Shown here in pieces: positions 33,010 through 41,648 of a stretch of 64,000 nt of DNA; the stretch's first letter is position 1, and each line of letters begins with the position of its first letter. The translations under genes and the position numbers were made by a program. Source of the DNA: an uncultured Candidatus Poseidoniales archaeon (lineage in GTDB: Archaea; Thermoplasmatota; Poseidoniia; Poseidoniales; Poseidoniaceae); contig CAJJAV010000001.1 of the NCBI GenBank assembly GCA_905182125.1, positions 1-64,000 of the forward strand. The letters run 5' to 3'. The notes under the pieces were generated by a model. That model searched no databases. It was given only the letters and a program-made list of their open reading frames with translations, and was not told where the DNA came from.

Positions 33010-33886
33010 GAGCGTCGACGATACCGCTGATTCGTGTACGAAGTTGTTCTAGGTTTGCTGCATCTTCTGTGAGCGTCCCCGTGACGATCCAATCTGCACC
33101 TGCTTCGGCCGCAATCTTAGCCTGTTCTGGTGTCCGGATGCCTCCCCCAACCACAAGGGTGAGCCCCTCGACGGTTCGAGCACGTTGGATGAGGTGTGGG
33201 TTCACTTGGGTTGAAGCGCCGCTTCCAGCTTCTAGATAGAGCAGTTTGAATCCATACATTTGGGCCGTTAGGGCATAGGCATGAACGAGGTCATGGTCGT
33301 CTGGCTGAATCAGTTCCGCTCCACCAACTTCACCCACCCTGCCACCAGGTGCGCATACGACATAGCCGGTCGGCAATGCCTCGACATCGAACTTTTTCAA
33401 GTACGGAGCGCCTCTGATTTGTTCTCCGACAAGGAACCGGCGTTCTGTCGAATTCATCAGCATCATGAATGTGATCGCATCGGCTGCGGGGGACAGCGCG
33501 TGTGCGCCGCCGGGGAACAGCACAACGGGAATGTGCCACATCGACTCGACGCCGTTCGGGTCTTGACTTGCTGCAAAGGCACGAAGTTCGAATGCTTCCT
33601 GGATGGCGACGCATGTTGAATGAACCACTTCATCGGGCGTATCGGTTGAACCTCCAACAAAAATCATCGAGGAACCTGCTTCAATGGCAATCATGGCCCG
33701 GTTTGCTGCCGTGTTTGGATCTTGTTTGGCGGGGTCGATCAGCGTCACGTGGCGGGTGTGCCCTGTGGTGTTCGCCGTATATTCGAGCGTGGTTTCTTCA
33801 CTGCGACGCATGGCTATCCCGCTTCGCCGTTTTGCGGCCACAGCATAGGGGTTGCGCATCATCTCCTCGCTGGAAGAGGGAATCAC
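33002..33886 (-). CDS. Geranylgeranylglyceryl phosphate synthase
   Basis: A TIM-barrel prenyltransferase of about 294 residues (start ATG 33886, or ATG 33859) that makes the first ether bond of archaeal lipids from sn-glycerol-1-phosphate and geranylgeranyl-PP. Family landmarks: HVTLIDPAKQDP near the start (Mg/phosphate-binding Asp), IFVGGSTDTP, WHIPVVLFPGGAHALSPAADAITFMMLMNS, LLYLEAGSGAS, LVVGGGIRTPEQA and ADWIVTGTL. The product is archaeal-specific in this context and fits the geranylgeranyl reductase upstream in the window. A divergent ABC exporter starts 33 bases away. Confidence 0.93.
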   Translation of the reverse strand: MIPSSSEEMMRNPYAVAAKRRSGIAMRRSEETTLEYTANTTGHTRHVTLIDPAKQDPNTAANRAMIAIEAGSSMIFVGGSTDTPDEVVHSTCVAIQEAFELRAFAASQDPNGVESMWHIPVVLFPGGAHALSPAADAITFMMLMNSTERRFLVGEQIRGAPYLKKFDVEALPTGYVVCAPGGRVGEVGGAELIQPDDHDLVHAYALTAQMYGFKLLYLEAGSGASTQVNPHLIQRARTVEGLTLVVGGGIRTPEQAKIAAEAGADWIVTGTLTEDAANLEQLRTRISGIVDALN

Positions 33887-33919
33887 AGACTACTCATACC
33901 TCGCCGTAGTGGCCGGTGC

Positions 33920-35692
33920 ATGGCTGAATCCGGTCCGTTTCGTCGCCTGCTTGGGCACATGGGAAGTCACAAAGGGACAATTCGACTTGCTTCGTTTTGT
34001 TCGATCACCAATAAAATTTGGGACTTAGCTCCTCCCCTGCTGATTGGCTTAGCCGTTGACGTGGTCGTTGAACGCGAAGATTCCTTTCTAGCATCTTTAG
34101 GTTTTGTTGACCCTTGGCACCAGTTGATTTTACTCTCAGTGCTCACGTTTATTATTTGGGGACTCGAGTCATTGTTCGAATATTTCTACGGGATTTTATG
34201 GCGAAACCTAGCCCAGACGGTGCAGCATGAATTGCGAATTGACACCTTTGCACATGTTCAGCGTCAAGGCATGGGGTGGTTTGATGAACGTCAAAAAGGA
34301 GACATCCTCGCTATCCTCAATGATGACGTCAACCAATTGGAACGCTTTCTCGATAAAGGTGCCAACGATTTGTTGCAAGTTTCAACAACGGTGATCGTGG
34401 TTGGGGCGGTCTTTATTGCAATCTCGTGGCAAGTCGCCCTGTTTGCCGTGTTGCCAATCCCCCTGATTGTGTGGGGCTCTTTCCGATATCAACGAAGCCT
34501 CGAGCCGCGCTATGCTGAGGTTCGCCGGGCTGCAGGGGCAATGAATGCCTTGTTGGAAAATGACCTCTCTGGTATGTCGACCATTCAGTCCTTCACTGCC
34601 GAAGACCGCGAGATTAAGCGCGTTGAAGATTTAAGCAACACCTATCGCGAATCAAACCGCCAAGCAATCCGCTTGTCTGCAGCATTCACCCCATTGATCC
34701 GAATGGCTATTTTATGTGGATTTACTGCGACGTTGCTGCTTGGTGGGTGGATGACTCTTGAGAATGAGCTGGCAGTTGGAGCGTATTCGGTCCTCGTTTT
34801 CATGACGCAACGGTTGTTGTGGCCCCTCACTCGTCTAGGAGAAACATTCGATCTGTACCAGCGTGCAATGGCTTCGTCGACGCGCGTGCTTGACGTCCTG
34901 ACTTCACCAACTGAAGTCGAGCAGGGTGATTATGCACCCAATTCTGAAACTGTCGAAACGAGTCCGATTGTTTTCTCAAATGTGGATTTCTCTTACCCTG
35001 GGCGAGATCCGGTGTTTTCTAAATTGAATCTTGAATTGCACTCAGGTGAAACCGTCGGCGTTGTCGGCTCCACTGGTGCGGGAAAGACAACGTTGATTCG
35101 CTTGTTGCTACGGTTTGCAGAACCAACAAAAGGCACAATTGAATGGGCTGGCAAGCCGCTTCATCAATGGCGTTTAGAGCGGTTGCGCTCCTCAATGGCC
35201 CTGGTCGATCAGCACATCACTCTGTTCCCAACAACCATCATGGAAAACATCCGTTATGGTGATCCGTTAGCAACCGATGTTTCAGTCAAGGAAGCCGCAA
35301 AGCTTGCCGAAGTGACTGAATTTGTTGAATCACTCCCCATGGGCTGGGAAACGTTGGTTGGTGAAGGAGGCCACCGCCTGTCAGGTGGTCAGCGTCAACG
35401 CCTTGCCATCGCAAGAGCCGTTCTCAAGAACGCACCCCTCCTCATCTTAGACGAAGCGACTTCTTCAGTGGATAACGAAACTGAAGCGGCCCTTCAACGA
35501 TCGATCAACAAGATCTCACAGGATCGAACTGCGGTGATTATCGCACACCGATTATCAACCGTGCGTAATGCCGACAGAATTCTCGTGCTAAATCAAGGTT
35601 GTATTGTTGAAGACGGCGCACATGAAACACTCGTTAAATTGAATGGCATATATGCTCGAATGTGGGCTGTTCAAACCGGCGAAAGCGCGTGA
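33920..35692 (+). CDS. ABC exporter half-transporter (MsbA/MDR type)
   Basis: A 590-residue fusion of a six-helix transmembrane domain (about 1-330) and an ATPase domain. Walker A is VGSTGAGKTTLIRLLL, the Q-loop follows in SSMALVDQHITLF, the signature is RLSGGQRQRLAIARA, Walker B is PLLILDEATSSVD and the H-loop IIAHRLSTVRNADR. It should act as a homodimer exporting lipids, drugs or peptides. ATG 33920 is the first start clear of the divergent GGGP synthase; upstream in-frame sequence is antisense to that gene. No partner half-transporter is nearby, and the rhodopsin gene follows after a promoter. Confidence 0.93.
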   Translation: MAESGPFRRLLGHMGSHKGTIRLASFCSITNKIWDLAPPLLIGLAVDVVVEREDSFLASLGFVDPWHQLILLSVLTFIIWGLESLFEYFYGILWRNLAQTVQHELRIDTFAHVQRQGMGWFDERQKGDILAILNDDVNQLERFLDKGANDLLQVSTTVIVVGAVFIAISWQVALFAVLPIPLIVWGSFRYQRSLEPRYAEVRRAAGAMNALLENDLSGMSTIQSFTAEDREIKRVEDLSNTYRESNRQAIRLSAAFTPLIRMAILCGFTATLLLGGWMTLENELAVGAYSVLVFMTQRLLWPLTRLGETFDLYQRAMASSTRVLDVLTSPTEVEQGDYAPNSETVETSPIVFSNVDFSYPGRDPVFSKLNLELHSGETVGVVGSTGAGKTTLIRLLLRFAEPTKGTIEWAGKPLHQWRLERLRSSMALVDQHITLFPTTIMENIRYGDPLATDVSVKEAAKLAEVTEFVESLPMGWETLVGEGGHRLSGGQRQRLAIARAVLKNAPLLILDEATSSVDNETEAALQRSINKISQDRTAVIIAHRLSTVRNADRILVLNQGCIVEDGAHETLVKLNGIYARMWAVQTGESA

Positions 35693-35753
35693 CTAGGGCT
35701 TTGTTCATTTTCTCCTTCCCTTACGTAAACAGCGCGATGGTAAATTACATTAA

Positions 35754-35760
35754 TTTATAA
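35754..35760 (+). promoter_or_regulatory. TATA box of the rhodopsin gene
   Basis: TTTATAA lies about 34 bases before the rhodopsin ATG at 35791 in an AT-rich stretch (AATTACATTAATTTATAA is nearly all A/T). It predicts a short-leader transcript, separate from the ABC exporter upstream. Confidence 0.55.
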
Positions 35761-35790
35761 CGGGTGGGTGCTGGATTTTATCCGAGTCAG

Positions 35791-36660
35791 ATGATAAATC
35801 AGAAATTTTCAAAGACCACTAGCCTGCTTTTGATTGCCACCTTTGCCCTTGCTATGGCATCCACAGTTTCTGCTGCTGGTGTCGGAGAAATGGGTGAGAA
35901 CGGATTGCCCGCCTTCCTATCGGACGGCGTGGATGATGGTTTGCAAACATTGACCTTCTTCCTCTTCTTCGTTGGATACATCGCCATGGGTGCTGCTTTC
36001 GTCTTCTTCATGAGCGAGCGCAGCAACGTTGCACCTGAATACCGCACAACAATGACCATCTCGGCATTGATTGTTGGTATCGCTGCATTCCACTACTACT
36101 ACATGCGTGGAGTCTACGCTGATTTCGGCGAAGTCTCTGTCGAGTACCGATACATGGATTGGATCATTACGGTCCCATTGATGGCTCTCAAGTTCCCTTC
36201 CCTTGTTGGAAAGGCAGCAATCACTGACAAGAAAGTCGCTGGACTCGGATTCACTGGGATCTGTTTCACTGGCGCACTTATCATGATTGGATTCGGATAC
36301 GCTGGCGAAGCTGGCTTGATGAACGGCATGGTCGCTCTCATTCTTGGTGGAATGGGATGGGCTATGATCATCGTTGCAACTGGAACCCCATGGTCCTCTG
36401 GCCTTGGTGTCGACAACAGCAAAATCGCACCTGAACTCATGTGGAGCGCAAACGCACTCCGCTGGTTCATCGTCGTTGGCTGGGTCATCTACCCTCTCGG
36501 CTACCTCTTCAGCCCTGAAGTCGCATTGATTGAAATGGACAACGGAGCAGAATACATGGCTGTCGCTTACAACATTGCAGACATCATCAACAAGATCGGT
36601 TTCGGTATTGTTGCATGGATGGGTGCTAAGAAAGTAACCGAAGCAATGGCTTCCGAGTGA
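35791..36660 (+). CDS. Proteorhodopsin-type retinal protein with Lys at the donor position
   Basis: A 289-residue, seven-helix microbial rhodopsin with an N-terminal signal-like segment (LLLIATFALAMASTVSA). Retinal Schiff-base Lys268 lies in ADIINKIGFG, with Asp264 as second counterion; primary acceptor Asp123 and Thr127 are in YRYMDWIITVP; His101 (AFHYYYMRG) matches the proteorhodopsin His-Asp pair. The donor position, Glu in most proteorhodopsins, is Lys134, a DTK motif like that of Exiguobacterium rhodopsin. The tuning residue is Met131, expected to give green absorption. Probably an outward proton pump. No carotenoid or retinal synthesis gene is seen next to it. Confidence 0.95.
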   Translation: MINQKFSKTTSLLLIATFALAMASTVSAAGVGEMGENGLPAFLSDGVDDGLQTLTFFLFFVGYIAMGAAFVFFMSERSNVAPEYRTTMTISALIVGIAAFHYYYMRGVYADFGEVSVEYRYMDWIITVPLMALKFPSLVGKAAITDKKVAGLGFTGICFTGALIMIGFGYAGEAGLMNGMVALILGGMGWAMIIVATGTPWSSGLGVDNSKIAPELMWSANALRWFIVVGWVIYPLGYLFSPEVALIEMDNGAEYMAVAYNIADIINKIGFGIVAWMGAKKVTEAMASE

Positions 36661-36662
36661 GA

Positions 36663-37697
36663 CTAACGTTTCACTGCCCAAGCTAATGCATGTTCAACGT
36701 CCCTGCGTGGGGCCAATCGGCCCCACGCATTGGCGATTGGCCACCATATGACCGTATACAACAGCACGACGACCATCGACTGTGCTAGGCTAAACCCGTG
36801 CACCTCATCGACTGAGTGAAACAACCCAATCGGAATGAAGTGCACCAGGTAAATGCTGAGTGACCGCTGACTTAGAGAAGTAAGCCCATTGATGGGTAGG
36901 TCTTGTAAGATCAGCCAAACAAGTGCCACGCCTGTGAGCGCTGCAACGAGGAATGGACCGTTAGCTGGAAAGAACGTCAGCAAGGCTACACCCGTAGGTG
37001 CGGCCCAAGCGATTCCCGAAGACTGAGCATAGACAAGCGAAAGAACACAGCACGCAAGACCGCCCCCTGCCAACGAAAGCGGGAATGGTTTGTGCGGGTA
37101 TGTGCGCTCTTCGCCCTTTTGTGCCCCGATCCATGCCCCAAAGGATGCAAACAACACCCAAGGGAACAACGGATAGGTTCCTGTGAGCAGTGCATGCTCA
37201 ACCCATTGACTGATGCTTGAAGTTTGAACTCGAAGATTCCAAACACTTGGCCCCTGAGCAAGCGGGAAAAGTGTGACAAATATGAGGGTCGCTGAAAAGA
37301 AGAAAAGCAGAAGTTCATGGCTTCGTTGAGGCCATCGCAAAAACGGTGCAAGCCACAACGGCTGGGTGAGGATAAGAGCACCAAAAAGCGTGAGCACGCC
37401 CGGGGTAAAGGGTTCAAACAAATGAGGTGATGAAATGTTGATCGCTGTTTGTGCTGCGAAAAAAAAGGCCGCTCTTACCACGCGTTGGTTCAGCGTCGAG
37501 CGTGCTCTTAAACACCCCCAGCCAAAAACTGTCACGAACAAAGGGGCTGCAAGGCCACCAAGTCCTGATATGACATAGACGAGGGCCGTTGGCTGAGTGG
37601 TTGCTGGCGGACCCCATGTGGCCGCCGCATGGACCATAACCATCAGAAGCACTGCTATGGCTCGAATCGAATCGATGTGTTCGATTCGTTTGCCCAC
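36663..37697 (-). CDS. Membrane acyltransferase-like protein (DUF1624/HGSNAT type)
   Basis: A 344-residue protein with about ten hydrophobic segments. The beginning RIEHIDSIRAIAVLLMVMVHA, with Asp and His in the first helix, is typical of heparan-alpha-glucosaminide N-acetyltransferase/DUF1624 and related membrane acyltransferases, and SLSQRSLSIYLVHFIPIGL is a matching late motif. These proteins move acyl groups across or at the membrane to sugars; the acceptor here is unknown. It ends a minus-strand run, nine bases after purQ, and its stop is three bases from the convergent rhodopsin stop. Confidence 0.75.
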   Translation of the reverse strand: MGKRIEHIDSIRAIAVLLMVMVHAAATWGPPATTQPTALVYVISGLGGLAAPLFVTVFGWGCLRARSTLNQRVVRAAFFFAAQTAINISSPHLFEPFTPGVLTLFGALILTQPLWLAPFLRWPQRSHELLLFFFSATLIFVTLFPLAQGPSVWNLRVQTSSISQWVEHALLTGTYPLFPWVLFASFGAWIGAQKGEERTYPHKPFPLSLAGGGLACCVLSLVYAQSSGIAWAAPTGVALLTFFPANGPFLVAALTGVALVWLILQDLPINGLTSLSQRSLSIYLVHFIPIGLFHSVDEVHGFSLAQSMVVVLLYTVIWWPIANAWGRLAPRRDVEHALAWAVKR

Positions 37698-37706
37698 ACA
37701 CAGCCC

Positions 37707-38555
37707 TCAGAGGTTTGTTTTCACGTACTCTACTGCGTTGCGGAACATCTGGAGACCCTCGCCCTCCCAGGCGCCCAATGCTTCACTGTGCTCGGGGCCG
37801 GGGGCTGTATTTCGGGTGTGATCTGGATGGAGCCATTTGGCATAGACTGCTTCGGGGTGAGGCATGAGTCCGAACACGAGCCCTGTCGCATCGCAGACAC
37901 CTGCAATGTTGCGCATGCTCCCATTGGGTGAAAGTGGGAAAGGAAGTGGTTCGTCGGTCATTCCCGAGCCAACTTCTGTTGCTGGGTCCACATATCGAAC
38001 GGTCAATTGATGGCCGGCTGCAAGCGCATCAAAGTCAGTGGTTGACGGCATGACAAACTTACCTTCTCCATGCCGCACAGGGCAATCCATTCGGGTCATT
38101 CCCTTGGTCCATATGCACGGACTGTTATCGTCGAATTCGAGGGTGACCCAACGGTCTTCATACCGTCCAGAATCGTTGAGCGTGAGGCTTGCACGCTGAA
38201 CAAAGTCAGGAAGTGGTGCGTTCGGTCCAGGAAGCAATCCTGTCTTCACCAGAACTTGGAATCCATTACAAATACCGATAATTGGTTTGCCTGCGGCCAC
38301 GAAGGCATGAAGTTGATCGCGTAGAGCAAAGCGCATGCGATTGCCCATAAGGCGGCCACTACCAAGGTGATCGCCAAAGGAAAAACCACCAGGGACTGCC
38401 AGAATTTGGAATTCCTCCATCGACCTTTCTCCAGAAATGAAGTGGTTGACGTGGACGCGCTCTGCGGCACCCCCAACGAGGTTGAACACGGCGGCGGTCT
38501 CATGATCGCAGTTGATTCCAAAACCAAACAACACCGCAACTTTTGGAGCTGTCAT
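37707..38555 (-). CDS. purQ: Phosphoribosylformylglycinamidine synthase, glutaminase subunit
   Basis: A 282-residue class I glutamine amidotransferase that feeds ammonia to PurL in purine synthesis. The nucleophile Cys is in IIGICNGFQVLVKTGLLPG; an early VAVLFGFGINCDHET and VPGGFSFGDHLGSG match PurQ; the late His/Glu pair is in GLMPHPEAVY. It is longer than the about 225-residue bacterial PurQ. Its ATG shares one base with the purL stop (TAATG), so the two subunits are translated together. Confidence 0.93.
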   Translation of the reverse strand: MTAPKVAVLFGFGINCDHETAAVFNLVGGAAERVHVNHFISGERSMEEFQILAVPGGFSFGDHLGSGRLMGNRMRFALRDQLHAFVAAGKPIIGICNGFQVLVKTGLLPGPNAPLPDFVQRASLTLNDSGRYEDRWVTLEFDDNSPCIWTKGMTRMDCPVRHGEGKFVMPSTTDFDALAAGHQLTVRYVDPATEVGSGMTDEPLPFPLSPNGSMRNIAGVCDATGLVFGLMPHPEAVYAKWLHPDHTRNTAPGPEHSEALGAWEGEGLQMFRNAVEYVKTNL

Positions 38556-41500
38556 TATTCAACCCCTCCAGTCATGTCGAGCGCCCCTTGCCAAGAAGCG
38601 ACCATAGCCTCGACGTCTGCGGTGAGAATCTCATCGTAACCGTCGCAGATGGTCAGGTTAGGGCCTTCCACTGCTTCACCGAGGAAGGTCGTTGGCTGGC
38701 CAGACATCCAAGCAAGGAATGCGTGTTCTTTTTCTGGCTTCACCGCAACCACAAAGCGGCCGAGTGATTCGCCCCAAAGACGAGCCCAGAGACTTTCATG
38801 GCCCGTGCCGTCCAGATCAATGGTTGCACCAAGGCGACCGCCGATGCACATTTCTGCAACAGCAACACCAACCCCGCCTTCAGAGCAGTCGTGAGCGGTT
38901 TGGATGAGTCCTGTTTGAATTGCGGTTGAAAGAGCACGGTACATAGCAAGGTTGCGTTCTGGATGTTCGAGCTGGGGTGGAGTGCCTCCAACACCAGATG
39001 CCTCTCCGCTCTCTTTGAGCATGAAAGAAATTTCAGATGCGCCAAGTTCGTCATGAGATCGACCCACAAGATACAGACGGTCGCCGGGCTGCTTGAGATC
39101 GCTTGTAGCGGTGAATCGAACATCGGGGTGGTCGCCAAACAATGAAAACAACAAGGTCGGGGGGATGGATATTTTCTTCTCCCCTGTGCCATAGTCGTTC
39201 TTCATCGAATCTTTACCGCTAACACAAGGCAAGCGGTAGGCTCGACATACCCGTTCCAACTCACGGTTCGCTCGAACGAGTTGTGCAAGTTTGAATCTGC
39301 CGTCGGGTGTTTTGACCGATTCGATGGAGTCGGGCCAGCAGAAGTTGTCGAGGCCAGCTATCTTGTCAACATCGACGCCCGCACACACTGCATTGCGAAC
39401 TGCTTCGTCGATCGACGCCGCGGCCATAGCGCCTGCATCGATGTCGGAATAACGCGGCGCAATGCCGCATGAAATGACGAGTCCGTGGGGGTCGCCGTGG
39501 ATCGGGGCAATCAGTCCGGCATCGCCAGGGCCGTCACGCTTTACGCCGACGAAGGGTTTGATCGCAGTTTGAGCAATAACCTCGTGGTCGTATTGACGGA
39601 CCCATGTTTCCTTGCTGGCTATGTTTGGCCTGGCAAGCATTCGTAGCATGAGATCGGCATGGTTGGCTGCTTGTGGGGGAACAAATGCCTCGACTTTTGG
39701 AGAGACCCACTCGGATTCAAGCTGGAGTTGAGGGACGCCATCATGGAGGAATTCAATTGGAAGGTAAGCAACAGTTGCTGCTTCATACTTTACGTGGAAG
39801 ATCCCGGTGTCGGTGAAGGTCGCCACGGGGGTTGCTTCGACTTCGTGAAGATCGGCAAGGGCGTCAAAGGCAGCGCAGTCTTCTGCTTTGACGGCGATGG
39901 TCATGCGCTCTTGGCTTTCGGAAACGAGAATCTCCCAGGCGGAAAGACCTGCCTGCTTGAGGGGGACTTTGGCCAAGTCAATTTCACAGCCGTTGGTGTA
40001 TTCGGCCATCTCGCCGATTGACGATGAAAGCCCGCCTGCGCCGTTATCAGTGATACAAGTGATGAGTCCTGCGTCTCGGGCTTCGAGTACCATGTCGACC
40101 ATCTTTTTCTGAGTGATTGGATCGCCAATTTGAACTGCGCTTGATGGTGATTCTTCGGTTAATTCAAGAGAAGAAAACGTTGCTCCATGAATACCATCGT
40201 AACCGACTTTTCCGCCAACCATGTAGACGATGTCGCCTGAGACAGGCGTCTTAATGTGGCTTTCCCTACCATCTGGAAGGCGGCGTGGCATGATGCCTAT
40301 TGTTCCGCAGTACACCAGTGGTTTGCCAATGTAGCGGTCGTCGAACACAATTGCCCCGTTCACTGTCGGGATGCCGGATTCGTTGCCACCAACACGGACA
40401 CCTGCGTGCACGCCTCGGAAAACACGGGAGGGGTGGAAGAGGTTGTCTGGTAGGTCCCCTTCCCAGTCTGGAGGGCCGAAACAAAACACGTCTGTGTTTG
40501 CAATTGGTCGTGCGCCGAGCCCCGTTCCAAGGATGTCGCGGTTAACGCCAACAATACCAGTCATTGCGCCGCCGTAAGGATCGAGGGCGGATGGTGAATT
40601 GTGGGTTTCTGCCTTCATGCATACACTCCAATCGTCGTCCCAAGCAATAACGCCGGAGTTGTCGTGGAACACGGAGAGAAGCCAATCGACTTCGTTTTGC
40701 ATGTCGTGAGTTGGCTTCATGATGTAGGTTTTGAAGATTGAATCGATGATGCTGTCTTCACCTGTTTCAGTGTCGATGTGATGGATTTTCGAAGCAAAAA
40801 TCTTGTGTTTGCAGTGTTCACTCCATGTTTGCGCTAAGCATTCCAATTCAACATCGGTTGGTGCATCAGCAACAATGCCTGCTGCGATACGTGCTGCTCG
40901 GACATCCTCGTCTCGGTAGTGTGCCTGAATGGTTTGCATTTCCTCGAGGTTGAGGGCAAGAAGTCCAGTCTCGGACAAATCGATCAAATCTTGGTCGGGA
41001 ATTTCCATGTCCACATGGAGGGGCGCTTCGAACTCTTGGGGTGGTTTTTCGGTGTATTCAATCGCTGGCCATTGTCCGGCTGTGCAGGTGTTTTGGTCCG
41101 CTACGAGCGCGCGTTGGATCAGGTTGTTGTGAAGTGTCTTAGCCAACCATTCCACTTCGACATCTTCTGGAAGGCCGAAGAAAGCATAGGTGATGTATGT
41201 TGAAATTGAGGCGTTTTGAGATGCCGGGAATATCGTTTGGAAGCCGTCCGAAGCTGCTGTGCCTGGGTTATCGGTGACGCCGGCCTTGAATCCAACAGTC
41301 ACAACGGCGGAGGGGCATGTGGGGAAGTGTTCTTTGTTCGAAAGAAGAAGCGTGTTGGTTGCGCCGTCTTCGATGATTGGGTCTGCAAAGAGGTCATGAA
41401 CGCGAAGGGCGATAGCGCCTGAATCGATTTCGGACTTGATTAGAAATCCAACAATGCTGCGAACATCGGCGACGCTGATGTTGTGATCTGCTGCGAGTTG

Positions 41501-41578
41501 TCTTCTGACAACATCACCGCGAACATCGCGCATGCCGGGTCCTTTTTTGGGCGTCACTTCAACTCGGGTTACGACCAT
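38555..41578 (-). CDS. purL: Phosphoribosylformylglycinamidine synthase, large subunit with N-terminal extension
   Basis: A 1007-residue ATP-dependent FGAM synthase subunit. ATG 41578 is preferred to GTG 41587. The first about 200 residues precede the usual start of PurL; their opening (VVTRVEVTPKKGPGMRDVRG) resembles PurS, which has no separate gene here, so PurS is probably fused. The catalytic part then reads SEHCKHKIFASKI, MKAETHNSPSALDPYGGAMTG, VGGNESGIPTVNG, DNGAGGLSSSIGEMA and a second AIRS-like half with VSGKDSMKND and DCSEGGVGVAVAEM. With PurQ it forms the complete enzyme. Confidence 0.93.
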   Translation of the reverse strand: MVVTRVEVTPKKGPGMRDVRGDVVRRQLAADHNISVADVRSIVGFLIKSEIDSGAIALRVHDLFADPIIEDGATNTLLLSNKEHFPTCPSAVVTVGFKAGVTDNPGTAASDGFQTIFPASQNASISTYITYAFFGLPEDVEVEWLAKTLHNNLIQRALVADQNTCTAGQWPAIEYTEKPPQEFEAPLHVDMEIPDQDLIDLSETGLLALNLEEMQTIQAHYRDEDVRAARIAAGIVADAPTDVELECLAQTWSEHCKHKIFASKIHHIDTETGEDSIIDSIFKTYIMKPTHDMQNEVDWLLSVFHDNSGVIAWDDDWSVCMKAETHNSPSALDPYGGAMTGIVGVNRDILGTGLGARPIANTDVFCFGPPDWEGDLPDNLFHPSRVFRGVHAGVRVGGNESGIPTVNGAIVFDDRYIGKPLVYCGTIGIMPRRLPDGRESHIKTPVSGDIVYMVGGKVGYDGIHGATFSSLELTEESPSSAVQIGDPITQKKMVDMVLEARDAGLITCITDNGAGGLSSSIGEMAEYTNGCEIDLAKVPLKQAGLSAWEILVSESQERMTIAVKAEDCAAFDALADLHEVEATPVATFTDTGIFHVKYEAATVAYLPIEFLHDGVPQLQLESEWVSPKVEAFVPPQAANHADLMLRMLARPNIASKETWVRQYDHEVIAQTAIKPFVGVKRDGPGDAGLIAPIHGDPHGLVISCGIAPRYSDIDAGAMAAASIDEAVRNAVCAGVDVDKIAGLDNFCWPDSIESVKTPDGRFKLAQLVRANRELERVCRAYRLPCVSGKDSMKNDYGTGEKKISIPPTLLFSLFGDHPDVRFTATSDLKQPGDRLYLVGRSHDELGASEISFMLKESGEASGVGGTPPQLEHPERNLAMYRALSTAIQTGLIQTAHDCSEGGVGVAVAEMCIGGRLGATIDLDGTGHESLWARLWGESLGRFVVAVKPEKEHAFLAWMSGQPTTFLGEAVEGPNLTICDGYDEILTADVEAMVASWQGALDMTGGVE

Positions 41579-41587
41579 GGGGCTCAC

Positions 41588-41604
41588 CGCCCCCTAAGGG
41601 GGCG
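41588..41604 (-). promoter_or_regulatory. GC-rich palindrome directly upstream of purL
   Basis: CGCCCCC and GGGGGCG flank a TAA spacer, a perfect seven-bp hairpin ending ten bases before the purL ATG. Its GGGGGCG arm may overlap the ribosome binding site in the message, so it could gate translation. Confidence 0.45.
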
Positions 41605-41648
41605 AACTGACTGCCATTGCCTACGACCTTTGAACAATACGGAAGGGA

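Noticed and set aside
35917-36681. 254-residue minus-strand frame opposite the rhodopsin
   Set aside because: It is shadow coding of a conserved seven-helix protein.
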